Position numbers and translations under genes: made by a program. From positions 62,001 through 126,000 of the forward strand of contig JACKDJ010000005.1 in assembly GCA_020633625.1 (NCBI GenBank): a stretch of 64,000 nucleotides of DNA, written 5' to 3'. This document shows positions 33,970 to 42,177 of the stretch, one piece after another. The stretch is from Myxococcales bacterium. Its GTDB lineage: Bacteria; Myxococcota_A; Bradymonadia; REDH01. The notes beneath the pieces are model-generated. The model saw only the letters and a program-made list of their open reading frames with translations. It did no database searches and was not told the origin of the DNA. The stretch's first letter is position 1, and the number at the start of each line of letters is the position of its first letter.

Positions 33970-34286
33970 GCGGGACGCGCCGCCCACAGGTTGCAGTAGC
34001 CGCCGGGGTTGATCGACCCCTTGACGACGGTGCAGGTGCCGCAGGCACCTTCGGCGCCGGCCTGGTAGAGGGCGCAGCCAGCGCAGTCCTTTCCGGCCTG
34101 CGTGCTGGCGTCGACGTAGTTGTTGTTGGTGCGCGTGGCCACGTCGGCGGCGGCGAGGCCGGCGGTGTCCGTGCAGGAGAGCCCGCCCCCGCCCTTGTTG
34201 CAGCCGACCATGAAGGCGCCTGCGCCAACGGCGGCGCCCAGGAGGGCGGCGCGCTCGAGGAACTCACGGCGATTGATCTTGCTCAT
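33966..34286 (-). CDS. High-potential iron-sulfur protein (HiPIP)
   Basis: 106 residues from the ATG of MSKINRREFLERA, after a strong AGGAGAGAGGAG site. The twin-arginine signal (NRREFL) sends the folded cluster protein to the periplasm; MVGCNKGGGG after it could also be a lipobox. The mature part has the HiPIP pattern Cys68-x2-Cys71 (CAGCALYQ), Cys85 (GTCTVVKGSI) and Cys98 (GGYCNLW) holding one [4Fe-4S] cluster. An extra Cys82 is present. HiPIPs carry electrons to terminal oxidases or photosynthetic centres. Here the divergent cbb3 operon suggests it feeds that oxidase. Confidence 0.9.
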   Translation of the reverse strand: MSKINRREFLERAALLGAAVGAGAFMVGCNKGGGGLSCTDTAGLAAADVATRTNNNYVDASTQAGKDCAGCALYQAGAEGACGTCTVVKGSINPGGYCNLWAARPA

Positions 34287-34304
34287 CTCCTCTCTCCTAG
34301 TCTC

Positions 34305-34320
34305 GCGGGGAGCCCCCCGC
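34305..34320. other. 6-bp GC hairpin in the leader of the HiPIP gene
   Basis: GCGGGG (34305-34310) and CCCCGC (34315-34320) form a perfect stem with a 4-nt loop between the SafE-like stop and the HiPIP start. With 69 bp of leader and a strong ribosome site, this could be a processing or attenuation point that sets HiPIP level apart from the transporter. Confidence 0.35.
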
Positions 34321-34355
34321 ACATCGCAGCGGCATGCTGCAGATCTCGGAAGCCC

Positions 34356-35060
34356 TCAGGGCGCGTGGACGTGGCCGCGGCAGCACTCGGGCACCTCTGC
34401 CTCGCTCGCATCGGCCGCCACGTCAACCATCGTGTGTGCTTCCATATTCATGCCACCCCGGTGGTGCACGGCCCAAAGCCCCGTCGCCGCGACCACGACC
34501 GCCACGCCCTGCCGAAGTCGCGGCCCCATGGACGCGATCCGGCCGGCGCCGACCCCGACCGCCAGAAGCGCCGGCCAGGTCGCGAGGCCGAAGGCCACCA
34601 TCGCGAGCGCTCCCATCGACGGACTGCCTGCGGTCACCGCCACGCCGAGGGCCGCGTAAACCAAGCCACAAGGCATCAGCGCCGAGGCAGCGCCGAGCAA
34701 GAAGCGGAACCCGCGGACACGCGCCGAGAGTCGCCGAACCAGCGGGCCTGCTACGCGGCTCGCGAACCGCGGCTCGGGCAAGATGCCTGCGAGCTGCAGC
34801 GCGACCACGACGATGATGCCGATCGACACCAGGGCGCCGAGCGTGCGGAGCTGCGCGAGCGTGCTGCCGAGGAGGCCGGCACCGGCCCCGAGCGCCGCGT
34901 AGGTAGCGGTCCGTCCCGCCGAGTATGTTGCAACACCGCGCCAGCCCGAGCCCTGCCCTGCCAGCGCGGCGAACGGGCCGCACATGCCGACGCAGTGGAG
35001 GCTGCCGACGAAGCCGACGCCGAAGGCGGCGGCGGTGAGTGTGAGTGCGGGGTCTGCCAT
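34356..35060 (-). CDS. SafE/DsbD-like membrane protein, probable copper-handling partner of cbb3 oxidase
   Basis: 234 residues, ATG start, six or so membrane segments. The family (sulfite exporter TauE/SafE-like, DsbD_2 domain) is marked by GSLHCVGMCGPFAALAG near the N-terminus and LMPCGLVYAALGVA in the middle, each with Cys in a helix. The C-terminus is His/Cys-rich (NMEAHTMV, PECCRGHVHAP), suitable for metal binding. Relatives sit beside cbb3 assembly genes and take part in copper or thiol transport. It heads the reverse operon, 57 bp after the predicted transcription start of the divergent sigma54 promoter. Confidence 0.85.
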   Translation of the reverse strand: MADPALTLTAAAFGVGFVGSLHCVGMCGPFAALAGQGSGWRGVATYSAGRTATYAALGAGAGLLGSTLAQLRTLGALVSIGIIVVVALQLAGILPEPRFASRVAGPLVRRLSARVRGFRFLLGAASALMPCGLVYAALGVAVTAGSPSMGALAMVAFGLATWPALLAVGVGAGRIASMGPRLRQGVAVVVAATGLWAVHHRGGMNMEAHTMVDVAADASEAEVPECCRGHVHAP

Positions 35061-35127
35061 GGTTTTCGTTGCGAGGCTCTCGCGACCAGACGGCGGGGCT
35101 GCTCATCCCGGTCGCGCTCGGCACAGA

Positions 35128-35143
35128 AGCAAGCGCCGTACCA
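35128..35143 (-). promoter_or_regulatory. Sigma54-type promoter for the SafE/HiPIP/hemN/usp operon
   Basis: On the reverse strand the sequence reads TGGTACGGCGCTTGCT. It differs from the -24/-12 consensus (TGGCAC-N5-TTGCW) at one base. The invariant GG and GC are spaced by exactly 10 bp. Transcription would begin near 35117, giving a ~57-nt leader before the SafE-like start. Confidence 0.7.
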
Positions 35144-35229
35144 AGATCGACTGAACCGCGAGACACCGGGTGCGCGCCGCGGTCCCTGCCGGGCTGGGCG
35201 CGGGGCGTCGGAGATACCGCGCGGGGTGC

Positions 35230-35270
35230 GTGTTCGTTTTCACACACTGGCAAGTGTTCGTCCCCACACA
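35230..35270. promoter_or_regulatory. Duplicated 17-bp motif, probable enhancer sites
   Basis: GTGTTCGTTTTCACACA (35230-35246) and GTGTTCGTCCCCACACA (35254-35270) are identical at 14 of 17 positions and lie 24 bp apart. Each has GTGT...ACAC inverted ends with an 8-bp spacer. The pair sits almost at the midpoint of the two opposed sigma54 promoters, about 80-130 bp from each -24 element, the usual place for NtrC-type activator sites. Confidence 0.65.
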
Positions 35271-35345
35271 CCCCCCGCCCGAAAGACGAGGAGCGGCACG
35301 GGCGGGAGGGCGCGATGGTCGCTGGTTCCGCGGTGCCCCCGCGGC

Positions 35346-35361
35346 TGGCACGCCCCTTGCT
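35346..35361 (+). promoter_or_regulatory. Sigma54-type promoter for the cbb3 oxidase operon
   Basis: TGGCACGCCCCTTGCT is a perfect match to the -24/-12 consensus TGGCAC-N5-TTGCW, with GG and GC 10 bp apart. Transcription would begin near 35372, giving a leader of about 57 nt before ccoN. Confidence 0.82.
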
Positions 35362-35383
35362 CACACGCGGTGGCACCGCTTGT

Positions 35384-35403
35384 CGTCACGGCGTCGAGTG
35401 ACG
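35384..35403. promoter_or_regulatory. Inverted repeat in the ccoN leader
   Basis: CGTCAC and GTGACG pair across an 8-bp spacer, just downstream of the predicted ccoN transcription start. A second perfect palindrome, GCGGTG-G-CACCGC, lies at 35367-35379 over the start site. They could be a repressor site or a leader RNA hairpin. Confidence 0.4.
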
Positions 35404-35428
35404 CCCAACTCCCTGTCCCGAGTCGACC

Positions 35429-36856
35429 ATGGAACAAACCACCTCACCGAACACACCGCGGTACGACGATCAGATCGCGCGGATGTTCCTGTCAGCAACC
35501 GTGCTCTGGGGCATCGTCGGGATGCTCGTGGGCGTCATCATCGCGCTGCAGCTCGCGTGGTGGCCGGCCAACCTTGGGCTCCCGTACGCGACCTTCGGGC
35601 GACTGCGGCCGTTGCACACGAACGCCGTGATCTTCGCGTTCGCGGGCAACGCCGTGTTCGCGGGCGTGTACTACTCGACGCAGCGGCTCTGCAAGGTGCG
35701 GATGTTCTCGGATGCGCTGAGCTGGATTCACTTCTGGGGGTGGCAGCTCATCATCGTCTCGGCAGCGATCACGCTCCCGCTCGGGCTGACGCAGGGCAAG
35801 GAGTACGCGGAGCTGATCTGGCCGATCGACCTCGCGATCGCCGTGGTGTGGGTCGCATTCGCCGTGAACTTCTTCGGCACGCTCGTCACCCGGAAGACCA
35901 AGCACCTGTACGTCGCGCTGTGGTTCTACATGGCGACGGTGATCACGATGACCGTGCTGCATGTCGTCAACAACCTGGCCATCCCGGCCTCGCTGACTCG
36001 CAGCTACCCGATCTACTCGGGCCTCACCGACGCGCTGGTCCAGTGGTGGTACGGCCACAACGCGGTCGGCTTCCTGCTGACGACGCCGTTCCTCGGGCTG
36101 ATGTACTACTTCCTGCCCAAGGCAGCCGAGCGCCCGGTGTTCAGCTACCGGCTGTCGATCATCCACTTCTGGGCGCTGGTCTTCCTCTACATCTGGGCGG
36201 GCCCGCACCACCTCCTCTACTCGGCGCTGCCTGACTGGGCGCAGACGCTCGGTATGGTCTTCAGCCTCATGCTGATCGCGCCGTCGTGGGGCGGCATGCT
36301 CAACGGTCTGCTCACGCTGAAGGGCGCGTGGGATCGCGTCCGCACGGACCCGGTCCTGAAGTTCCTCGCGGTCGGCATCACCTTCTACGGCATGTCGACG
36401 TTCGAGGGCCCGATGATGTCGATTCGCGCGGTCAACTCGCTGTCGCACTACACCGACTGGACGATCGCCCACGTGCACGGCGGCGCACTCGGCTGGGTTG
36501 GCTTCACGACGTTTGCGATGTGCTACTACATGGTGCCGCGCCTGTGGAACCGGCCGTTGCACTCGATGAAGCTGGCCGAGCTCCACTTCTGGCTCGGGAC
36601 GATCGGCATCCTGCTCTACATCGTCAGCATGTGGACGGCCGGCGTCACCCAGGGGCTGATGTGGCGTGCATACAACGAGGACGGGACGCAGCTCCTGTAC
36701 CCGAACTTCCTCGACACCGTGACGCAGCTCATCCCGCTGTACTGGGTCCGCGTCGTCGGCGGTCTGATGTACCTCGTCAGCGTCTGCATCATGGCGTGGA
36801 ACTTCATCAAGACGGCAAACGCGCCGGCGCCGAGCTCGGCGCCCGTCGAAGCCTGA
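35429..36856 (+). CDS. ccoN: cbb3-type cytochrome c oxidase subunit I
   Basis: 475 residues, ATG start. This is the catalytic subunit with haem b and the haem b3-CuB centre that reduces oxygen at low concentration. Recognisable blocks are GRLRPLHTNAVIFAFAGNAVF (haem ligand His), VQWWYGHNAVGFLLTTPFLG with the CuB His and the cross-linked Tyr region, IWAGPHHLLYSALP (two CuB His), and DWTIAHVHGGALGWVGF (haem His pair). About 12 membrane helices are present and the length is typical. It opens the forward operon behind a consensus sigma54 promoter. Confidence 0.97.
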   Translation: MEQTTSPNTPRYDDQIARMFLSATVLWGIVGMLVGVIIALQLAWWPANLGLPYATFGRLRPLHTNAVIFAFAGNAVFAGVYYSTQRLCKVRMFSDALSWIHFWGWQLIIVSAAITLPLGLTQGKEYAELIWPIDLAIAVVWVAFAVNFFGTLVTRKTKHLYVALWFYMATVITMTVLHVVNNLAIPASLTRSYPIYSGLTDALVQWWYGHNAVGFLLTTPFLGLMYYFLPKAAERPVFSYRLSIIHFWALVFLYIWAGPHHLLYSALPDWAQTLGMVFSLMLIAPSWGGMLNGLLTLKGAWDRVRTDPVLKFLAVGITFYGMSTFEGPMMSIRAVNSLSHYTDWTIAHVHGGALGWVGFTTFAMCYYMVPRLWNRPLHSMKLAELHFWLGTIGILLYIVSMWTAGVTQGLMWRAYNEDGTQLLYPNFLDTVTQLIPLYWVRVVGGLMYLVSVCIMAWNFIKTANAPAPSSAPVEA

Positions 36857-36889
36857 TCACACACGACGCAAGCACCCGAGAGGTACAAC

Positions 36890-37609
36890 GTGTCCAACGA
36901 AAACGACCAATGGCATAGCCGCGTCCTCGAGACGAACATCGGCTTCTTCGGCGGCCTCACCGCGATCGCGATCCTGATCGGTGGCCTCGTCGAGATTGTC
37001 CCGATGTACACCGTCAGCGCCAACCAGCCCGAGAACGCCGAGCTCGTCGCGCCCTACACCCCCCTCCAGCTCGCCGGCCGCGACATCTACGTCCGCGAGG
37101 GCTGCTACAACTGCCACTCGCAGATGGTGCGGCCGATGCGCGCCGAGACCATGCGCTACGGCGAGTGGTCTCGAGCCGCCGAGTACGTCCACGACCGTCC
37201 GTTCCAGCTCGGGTCGCGCCGCATCGGGCCCGACCTCCAGCGCGTGGGCGGGAAGTACCCCGACGGCTGGCACTACGAGCACATGCGCGACCCGCGCAGC
37301 ACCTCACCCGGCTCGGTCATGCCGCCCTATCCGTGGCTGTTGACCGCGACCATCGAACCCGACGACGTCGCCGCGACGATGCGCGCTCTCGACCGGGTGG
37401 GCGAGAGCTACTCCGACGCCGACATCACCAACGTCGCGCAGCTGCTCAACGCTGAGGGCAGCGCGATCGTCGCGCATCTCTCCGACGCTGGCATCACCGC
37501 GAGCGCCGACACCGAGATCGTGGCGCTCATCGCCTACCTGCAGCGGCTCGGCACCGACGCAGACGTCGCCATCCATGGCGCCGCTGCCCTGACCCCGGAG
37601 GCCCCGTGA
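36890..37609 (+). CDS. ccoO: cbb3-type oxidase monohaem subunit II
   Basis: 239 residues, GTG start after GAGAGG. One N-terminal membrane helix (residues ~18-40) anchors a periplasmic cytochrome c domain with the haem motif CYNCH (72-76) in the strongly conserved REGCYNCHSQMVRPMR. The axial Met is in SPGSVMPPYPWLL. The block GRRIGPDLQRVGGKYPDGWHY-like sequence is standard CcoO. It passes electrons from the donor to CcoN. It lies 33 bp after ccoN, and its stop overlaps ccoQ by GTGA. Confidence 0.96.
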   Translation: MSNENDQWHSRVLETNIGFFGGLTAIAILIGGLVEIVPMYTVSANQPENAELVAPYTPLQLAGRDIYVREGCYNCHSQMVRPMRAETMRYGEWSRAAEYVHDRPFQLGSRRIGPDLQRVGGKYPDGWHYEHMRDPRSTSPGSVMPPYPWLLTATIEPDDVAATMRALDRVGESYSDADITNVAQLLNAEGSAIVAHLSDAGITASADTEIVALIAYLQRLGTDADVAIHGAAALTPEAP

Positions 37610-37818
37610 ACCCGATCTTCCACGAGGCGTCGCACCTCGCGTCCGGCGGGCTGCTGATGGGCCTCGTCACCATCGCGTTCTTCGCATTCTTCACGACCGT
37701 CGCCCTGCGGCTGATGCGCCCCTCGGCGCGCCTCGTCTACGCAGACCTCGCACGGCTTCCCCTTGACGACTCCGACGGCCCCGTGCCGTCCGACGCCCGA
37801 GAGCGCACCCATGGCTGA
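37606..37818 (+). CDS. ccoQ: CcoQ/FixQ-like small membrane subunit
   Basis: 70 residues, GTG start in a 4-bp overlap with ccoO. One membrane helix (GGLLMGLVTIAFFAFFTTVALRL) is followed by RLMRPSARLVYADLARLPLDD, the usual basic-then-acidic tail of CcoQ. The ccoN-O-Q-P order makes the assignment secure despite weak sequence conservation. CcoQ stabilises the assembled oxidase. Its last 8 bp overlap ccoP. Confidence 0.85.
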   Translation: MNPIFHEASHLASGGLLMGLVTIAFFAFFTTVALRLMRPSARLVYADLARLPLDDSDGPVPSDARERTHG

Positions 37819-38308
37819 ATCGAACGTGAACCAGCTCCGAGGTCACGCGGACGAGTCCGACGGGATCCAGGAGTACGACAACAAGCTCCCCACGTGGTGG
37901 GTCGGGCTCTCCATCGGCACCGTCGTCTGGGGAGTCGCCAACTTCGCCGATTGGCACATCCTGACTCCGCAGACCCTGGCGTCGCGTTACGACGCGGAGA
38001 TCGCGGCCGCACCGGCGCCGTTTGACGTCAACACGATCGTCGTCGAGATGACGCCCGAGGCGATCGACGCGGGCGCGGCCATCTTCGCCGCCAACTGTGT
38101 CGCGTGCCACCAGGCTGATGCCACGGGCGGCATCGGGCCGAGCCTCGTCGACAATGTGTGGATCCACGGCTCCTCGCCCGAGGACATTCGCACGACCGTC
38201 GCGACCGGCGTCCTCGACAAGGGCATGCCGACCTGGCTCCCCGTGCTCGGGCCGGATGGCGTCGCCAAGGTCTCGGCTTACGTCGCCAACCTGACCCCCA
38301 ACGACTGA
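37811..38308 (+). CDS. ccoP: cbb3-type oxidase subunit III, short single-haem form
   Basis: 165 residues, ATG overlapping ccoQ by 8 bp. The N-terminal hallmark DGIQEYDNKLPTWWV and one helix (GLSIGTVVWGVANF) identify CcoP. Only one haem c motif is present (CVACH, 96-100), with an axial Met in DKGMPTWLP. Standard CcoP is about 300 residues with two CxxCH domains, so one whole cytochrome domain is missing. The gene is followed directly by ccoG with no second cytochrome. Electron entry may therefore be simplified, with the HiPIP or a soluble cytochrome as donor. Confidence 0.92.
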   Translation: MAESNVNQLRGHADESDGIQEYDNKLPTWWVGLSIGTVVWGVANFADWHILTPQTLASRYDAEIAAAPAPFDVNTIVVEMTPEAIDAGAAIFAANCVACHQADATGGIGPSLVDNVWIHGSSPEDIRTTVATGVLDKGMPTWLPVLGPDGVAKVSAYVANLTPND

Positions 38309-38316
38309 GCGAGAAG

Positions 38317-39684
38317 ATGTTCGGCGCCGCACGCAAGTGGATCTACCCAGCCTCGATCGACGGCAAGTTCCAGCGGATCCACCGCGGGATCGGGCGCTCG
38401 CTGATCGCGTTCCTCCTCATCGCGCCCTGGGTCCGCATCGGCGGCGCCCCGATCCTGCTCGCCGACCTGATGACGCGGCAGGTCCACGTCGGCGGGCTCG
38501 TGTTCACCCCCCGCGAGACGGTGCTGCTGCTGACCGTCATCCTCGCGAGCGGGCTCCTGCTCTTCCTCGTCACCTCTCTCTGGGGCCGCCTGTGGTGCGG
38601 GTACGCCTGCCCACAGACGGTCCTGATGGAGGAGCTGGTCCGCCGTATCGAGCGGTGGATCGAGGGTGAGCGCGGCGCGCAGATTCGCCTCGCCGAGGCA
38701 CGGCTCGACGCGACGAAGCTGCGGAAGCGCCTCACAAAGTGGGCGCTCTATCTGCTGCTCGCCGCCGGAATCGCGTTCAGCTTCTCCGGATTCTTCGTCG
38801 ACCTGTACTCGATGCTCCGCGGCGCCTCCCCGGCCGGCGCGTATGTGTTCGCCGGTGCGCTCACATTTGTCCTCTTCTTGGACTTTGCTTGGTTCCGCGA
38901 GCAGTTCTGTCACTACCTGTGTCCGTACGCACGGCTTCAGTCGGTGCTGACAGACGAGCACACCGTAAACATCGGCTACGACTTCAGGCGCGGCGAGCCG
39001 CGCAAGCCGCGCGGCATGAAGCTCTCGGACCTCGACGGCGTCGAGGTCGGGGCCTGCATCGACTGCAACCGCTGCGTCGCCGTTTGCCCGAGCGGAATCG
39101 ACATCCGCGACGGGTTCCAGCTCGAGTGCATCGCCTGCGCACGCTGCGTCGACGCATGCATCGAGGTCATGGACCGACTCGGCCAGCCGACGCTGGTGAA
39201 GTACGCATCGCTCGCCGAGCTGGAGGGCCGTCCCCGCCGTCGCTTTGGTGTGCGGCCCGCAATCTATGCCGTCGCGCTCGTCGGTGTGTCGATCGCGTTC
39301 ACCGTGACTCTCCTGAGCCGGGCGCCCTTCGACGTCACCATCGCGCAGGATCCACACACGGCCGAGTCCGCGCTCGACGACGGCGGCGTCCGGAACCTGT
39401 TCCAGGTGACGGTCCACAACAAGTCGCGGGAGCCCGCGACCTTCGCGATCTCGGTGACGCTCGACGGAGCCGAGCTCGTCATCCCTGGCGCCGGTGCCAG
39501 CGGAGAAGCGCAGCAGGTCAGCGTCGAGGGTGCGGGACACCGCGTGGTTCCGGCGTTCGTCACCCTCCCCTCGGCTGCCGACGCGCCGCCCATCACGCCG
39601 TTCGAGTTCGTCGTGCGTGAGGGGGACACCGAAGTCCGTCACCGCGCGACCTTCCGAAACCACCAGCGCACGGGGTCCAAGTGA
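38317..39684 (+). CDS. ccoG: cbb3 assembly ferredoxin-type membrane protein
   Basis: 455 residues from the ATG of MFGAARKWIYP, 8 bp after ccoP. CcoG/FixG/RdxA proteins reduce Cu(II) during cbb3 maturation. Seen are CGYACPQTVLMEELVRR and CHYLCPYARLQSVL between membrane helices, then two [4Fe-4S] ferredoxin motifs (CIDCNRCVAVCPSGIDIRDG and CIACARCVDACIEVM). A C-terminal periplasmic Ig-like domain follows the last helix (~310-330). All family cysteines appear present. Its stop overlaps the next small gene by GTGA. Confidence 0.96.
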   Translation: MFGAARKWIYPASIDGKFQRIHRGIGRSLIAFLLIAPWVRIGGAPILLADLMTRQVHVGGLVFTPRETVLLLTVILASGLLLFLVTSLWGRLWCGYACPQTVLMEELVRRIERWIEGERGAQIRLAEARLDATKLRKRLTKWALYLLLAAGIAFSFSGFFVDLYSMLRGASPAGAYVFAGALTFVLFLDFAWFREQFCHYLCPYARLQSVLTDEHTVNIGYDFRRGEPRKPRGMKLSDLDGVEVGACIDCNRCVAVCPSGIDIRDGFQLECIACARCVDACIEVMDRLGQPTLVKYASLAELEGRPRRRFGVRPAIYAVALVGVSIAFTVTLLSRAPFDVTIAQDPHTAESALDDGGVRNLFQVTVHNKSREPATFAISVTLDGAELVIPGAGASGEAQQVSVEGAGHRVVPAFVTLPSAADAPPITPFEFVVREGDTEVRHRATFRNHQRTGSK

Positions 39685-39815
39685 GCCGCATCAACCCGCT
39701 ACACCTTATCCTGAGCCTCCTGGCCCTTGTGCTCGTGATCAACGCGGCGTTCATCTACGTCGCGCTGCAGACCCGCGAGCCCGTTGTCGCGAGCTATGAC
39801 TCAGAAGCCCGGTGA
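39681..39815 (+). CDS. Minimal CcoH/FixH-like membrane peptide (44 residues)
   Basis: GTG in a 4-bp overlap with the ccoG stop. The product is a single membrane helix (LHLILSLLALVLVINAAFIYVAL) with a short tail QTREPVVASYDSEAR. CcoH/FixH normally follows ccoG and has the same N-terminal helix with the VxxN..F.Y pattern, then a ~100-residue periplasmic domain that is absent here. The last 20 bp overlap ccoI. Position and helix support a reduced CcoH; an unrelated small subunit cannot be excluded. Confidence 0.6.
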   Translation: MSRINPLHLILSLLALVLVINAAFIYVALQTREPVVASYDSEAR

Positions 39816-42177
39816 ACGCGCCTGCGCGCACTGCGGAGCACCGGTCCGGGCTCCGGTAGACGCCGCGCCCGACGTCCCGCTCTACTGCTGCGCGGGCTGC
39901 GAGACCGTCGCGGCGCTGGTTCGCGATAACGGCTGGCAGCGGTTCTACGACGAGCGTGACGGCTTCTCACCACGCCCGTCGGGAGCCCTCACCGAGGTCT
40001 TCGACTCGCCGGCGTATGCCGCGGCGCACGCGCACGAACAGGCCGACGGCACGGTCGAGGCACGGTTTCGAGTCGGAGGCGTCCGCTGCGCGGCGTGTGT
40101 TTGGCTCTCGGAGCGGGCCATCTCGTGCCAGCCCGGGGTCGTCGACGCACACGTCTCGTATGGGACCAACGTCGCGACGGTCCGCTATGACCCGCGCACG
40201 ACACGGCTGTCGTCGCTCGCGGCGACCGTGGCGTCGCTCGGCTACACTCCCGTCGAGCCCACGCTGGCGCGGCATGCCGACCGCGACGACCTGGTGCGAC
40301 TCGGCGTCGCAGCCTTCTGCGCGATGAACGTGATGCTGATCCACATCGCGATCTACCTTGGCGAGGCGCGTGGCGATATGGCGGCGCGCTACCTGGCCCT
40401 GTTCTCGTGGGCGTCGCTCGTCCTCGCCACGCCCGCCGTGTTTTATTCGGCGGTCCCGTTCTTTCGCGGGAGCTGGCAGGCGTTGCGCCACCGGCTCCTG
40501 TCGATGGACGTTCCCGTCGCGCTGGCGATCGCAGTCATGTATGCACACGGCGTCGCGATGGCGTTCGTCGGCGGCGCGGGGTACCTCGACTCGCTGACGA
40601 TGCTCGTCGCCTTCCTGCTCGGCGGCCGCGTGCTCGTCGCTCAGGGCCGTGATCGCGCCGCAAACGCCGCAGAGGCGGTGCTCGCAACAGCGCCCGACGA
40701 CGCGGATGTCCGCACCTCCGACGGCGTCCGCACAATCGCCGCTCGCGAGGTAATGCCGGGGATGGTGCTCGTCGTGGGAGCCGGCGGCCGCGTGTGTGCA
40801 GACGGCCGCGTCACGCACGGCGGCGCGTTCGTCGACATCTCGCACGTCACGGGCGAGGCCGCGCCCGTCGCTGTTGGCGCAGGGGACCGCGTGCCCTCCG
40901 GCGCCGCAATCGTCTCTGGCGCCCTCGACGTCCGGGTCGAGGTGGCTCCGGCGGAGTCGACCGTCGCGCGCATCGGAGAGCTCGTGCGGAGCGCGCTCGA
41001 CGAGCGCTCGCCGGTCACCCGTCTCGTCGACCGCGTCGCTCCTTGGTTCACGGCGGGCGTCCTGTTGGCGGCAGCCGCGACCTTGGTCGGTTGGACGATC
41101 GCGACAGACCTTACGACGGCGTTGCCGGTCGTCGTCGCCGTGCTCGTGGTCGCGTGCCCGTGCGCGCTCGCACTCGCCGCGCCGACGACGCTCGCCGTGG
41201 GCATCGGTGCGGCAGCCCGACGCGGCGCGTTCGTCCGGTCTGGAGACGCGCTCACGTCGCTCGCGGCGGTCGACACGCTCGTCATCGACAAGACGGGGAC
41301 CATTACCTTCGGGACGCCCCGGGTGCGCGCCGCCGACCCCGACACGCTCGCGCTCGCCGCATCGCTGGAGCTCGGTGTCAGACACCCCGTCGCCCGTGCG
41401 ATCGTCGGCGAAGCCGAGCGGCTACGGCTGCCGATCGCCCGCGCCTACGATGTGGAGTCGATCCCGGGCGGCGGTGTGCGTGGCACGATCGATGGCTCGG
41501 TGGTCTCCGTCACCCCAGACGGGCCAGAGACCGTGCTCGTCTCGGTCGACGGCGCGCCGCGCGATCGCATCGCGCTCGCTGACGTGGTGCGACCCGACGC
41601 CGCCGCGACGGTGGGCGCGCTGCGGCTGCCGGTGTTGCTCCGGTCGGGAGACCACCCGGAGGTGGTCTCGAGGGTCGCGAGCGAGGTCGGGATCGCGGAC
41701 GCGCGCGGTGGCCTGCGCCCAGAGGAAAAGCTCGCAGAGGTCGTCGACGCGCAGCGCGCGGGGCGGCACGTCCTCTTCGTTGGCGACGGCGCAAACGATG
41801 CGCCGGCGATGGCGGCCGCGACCGTCGGGGTTGCCATGGGCGAGGGCGCCCACGCGGCGATCGCGACAGCCGACGTCGTCGTCCTCGAGCCGTCGCTCGC
41901 GCCGGTTCACGCGGCGCGCGTCGTGTCGCTCGAGGTGCAGCGCGCGCTGAAGCTGAACGCTCGGTTCGCGATCGTGTACAACTTCGGGGCGGTCCTGCTG
42001 GCCGCCTTCGGCCTGATCACCCCGCTAATCTCTGCCCTGCTGATGCCGATCTCCAGCCTCATCGTCGTCGGGAACGCGCTCGCGGTCGAGCGACGTACGA
42101 GGCGCTCGCTAGCGCGTGGCGAGGCGGCCGAGCCGCGCGGCGCTGTCCTGGGTGCCGTTGCCGTTGGAGGCGTCTGA
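39796..42177 (+). CDS. ccoI: Copper-transporting P1B ATPase for cbb3 assembly
   Basis: 793 residues from the ATG of MTQKPGERAC. The order is an N-terminal Cys cluster (ACAHCG, LYCCAGCETV, the YHS/zinc-finger-like head of CcoI), an HMA domain with GGVRCAACVW, membrane helices, actuator VTGEAAPV, the transport site VACPCALALAAPTT, phosphorylation site DKTGTITFG, the nucleotide-domain HP in LGVRHPVARAI, and the hinge GDGANDAPAMAAA. It exports copper for insertion into CcoN, so it belongs to the CopA2/FixI group. It overlaps the CcoH-like gene and ends one base into ccoS. Confidence 0.95.
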   Translation: MTQKPGERACAHCGAPVRAPVDAAPDVPLYCCAGCETVAALVRDNGWQRFYDERDGFSPRPSGALTEVFDSPAYAAAHAHEQADGTVEARFRVGGVRCAACVWLSERAISCQPGVVDAHVSYGTNVATVRYDPRTTRLSSLAATVASLGYTPVEPTLARHADRDDLVRLGVAAFCAMNVMLIHIAIYLGEARGDMAARYLALFSWASLVLATPAVFYSAVPFFRGSWQALRHRLLSMDVPVALAIAVMYAHGVAMAFVGGAGYLDSLTMLVAFLLGGRVLVAQGRDRAANAAEAVLATAPDDADVRTSDGVRTIAAREVMPGMVLVVGAGGRVCADGRVTHGGAFVDISHVTGEAAPVAVGAGDRVPSGAAIVSGALDVRVEVAPAESTVARIGELVRSALDERSPVTRLVDRVAPWFTAGVLLAAAATLVGWTIATDLTTALPVVVAVLVVACPCALALAAPTTLAVGIGAAARRGAFVRSGDALTSLAAVDTLVIDKTGTITFGTPRVRAADPDTLALAASLELGVRHPVARAIVGEAERLRLPIARAYDVESIPGGGVRGTIDGSVVSVTPDGPETVLVSVDGAPRDRIALADVVRPDAAATVGALRLPVLLRSGDHPEVVSRVASEVGIADARGGLRPEEKLAEVVDAQRAGRHVLFVGDGANDAPAMAAATVGVAMGEGAHAAIATADVVVLEPSLAPVHAARVVSLEVQRALKLNARFAIVYNFGAVLLAAFGLITPLISALLMPISSLIVVGNALAVERRTRRSLARGEAAEPRGAVLGAVAVGGV

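Larger units (their letters stand above)
35061..35428. other. 368-bp divergent control region of the respiratory operons
   Basis: There is no coding sequence here. It holds two opposed sigma54-type promoters (35128-35143 reverse, 35346-35361 forward), a duplicated 17-bp motif (35230-35270), and two inverted repeats downstream of the forward promoter (35367-35379 and 35384-35403). Each is listed separately. Confidence 0.75.
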
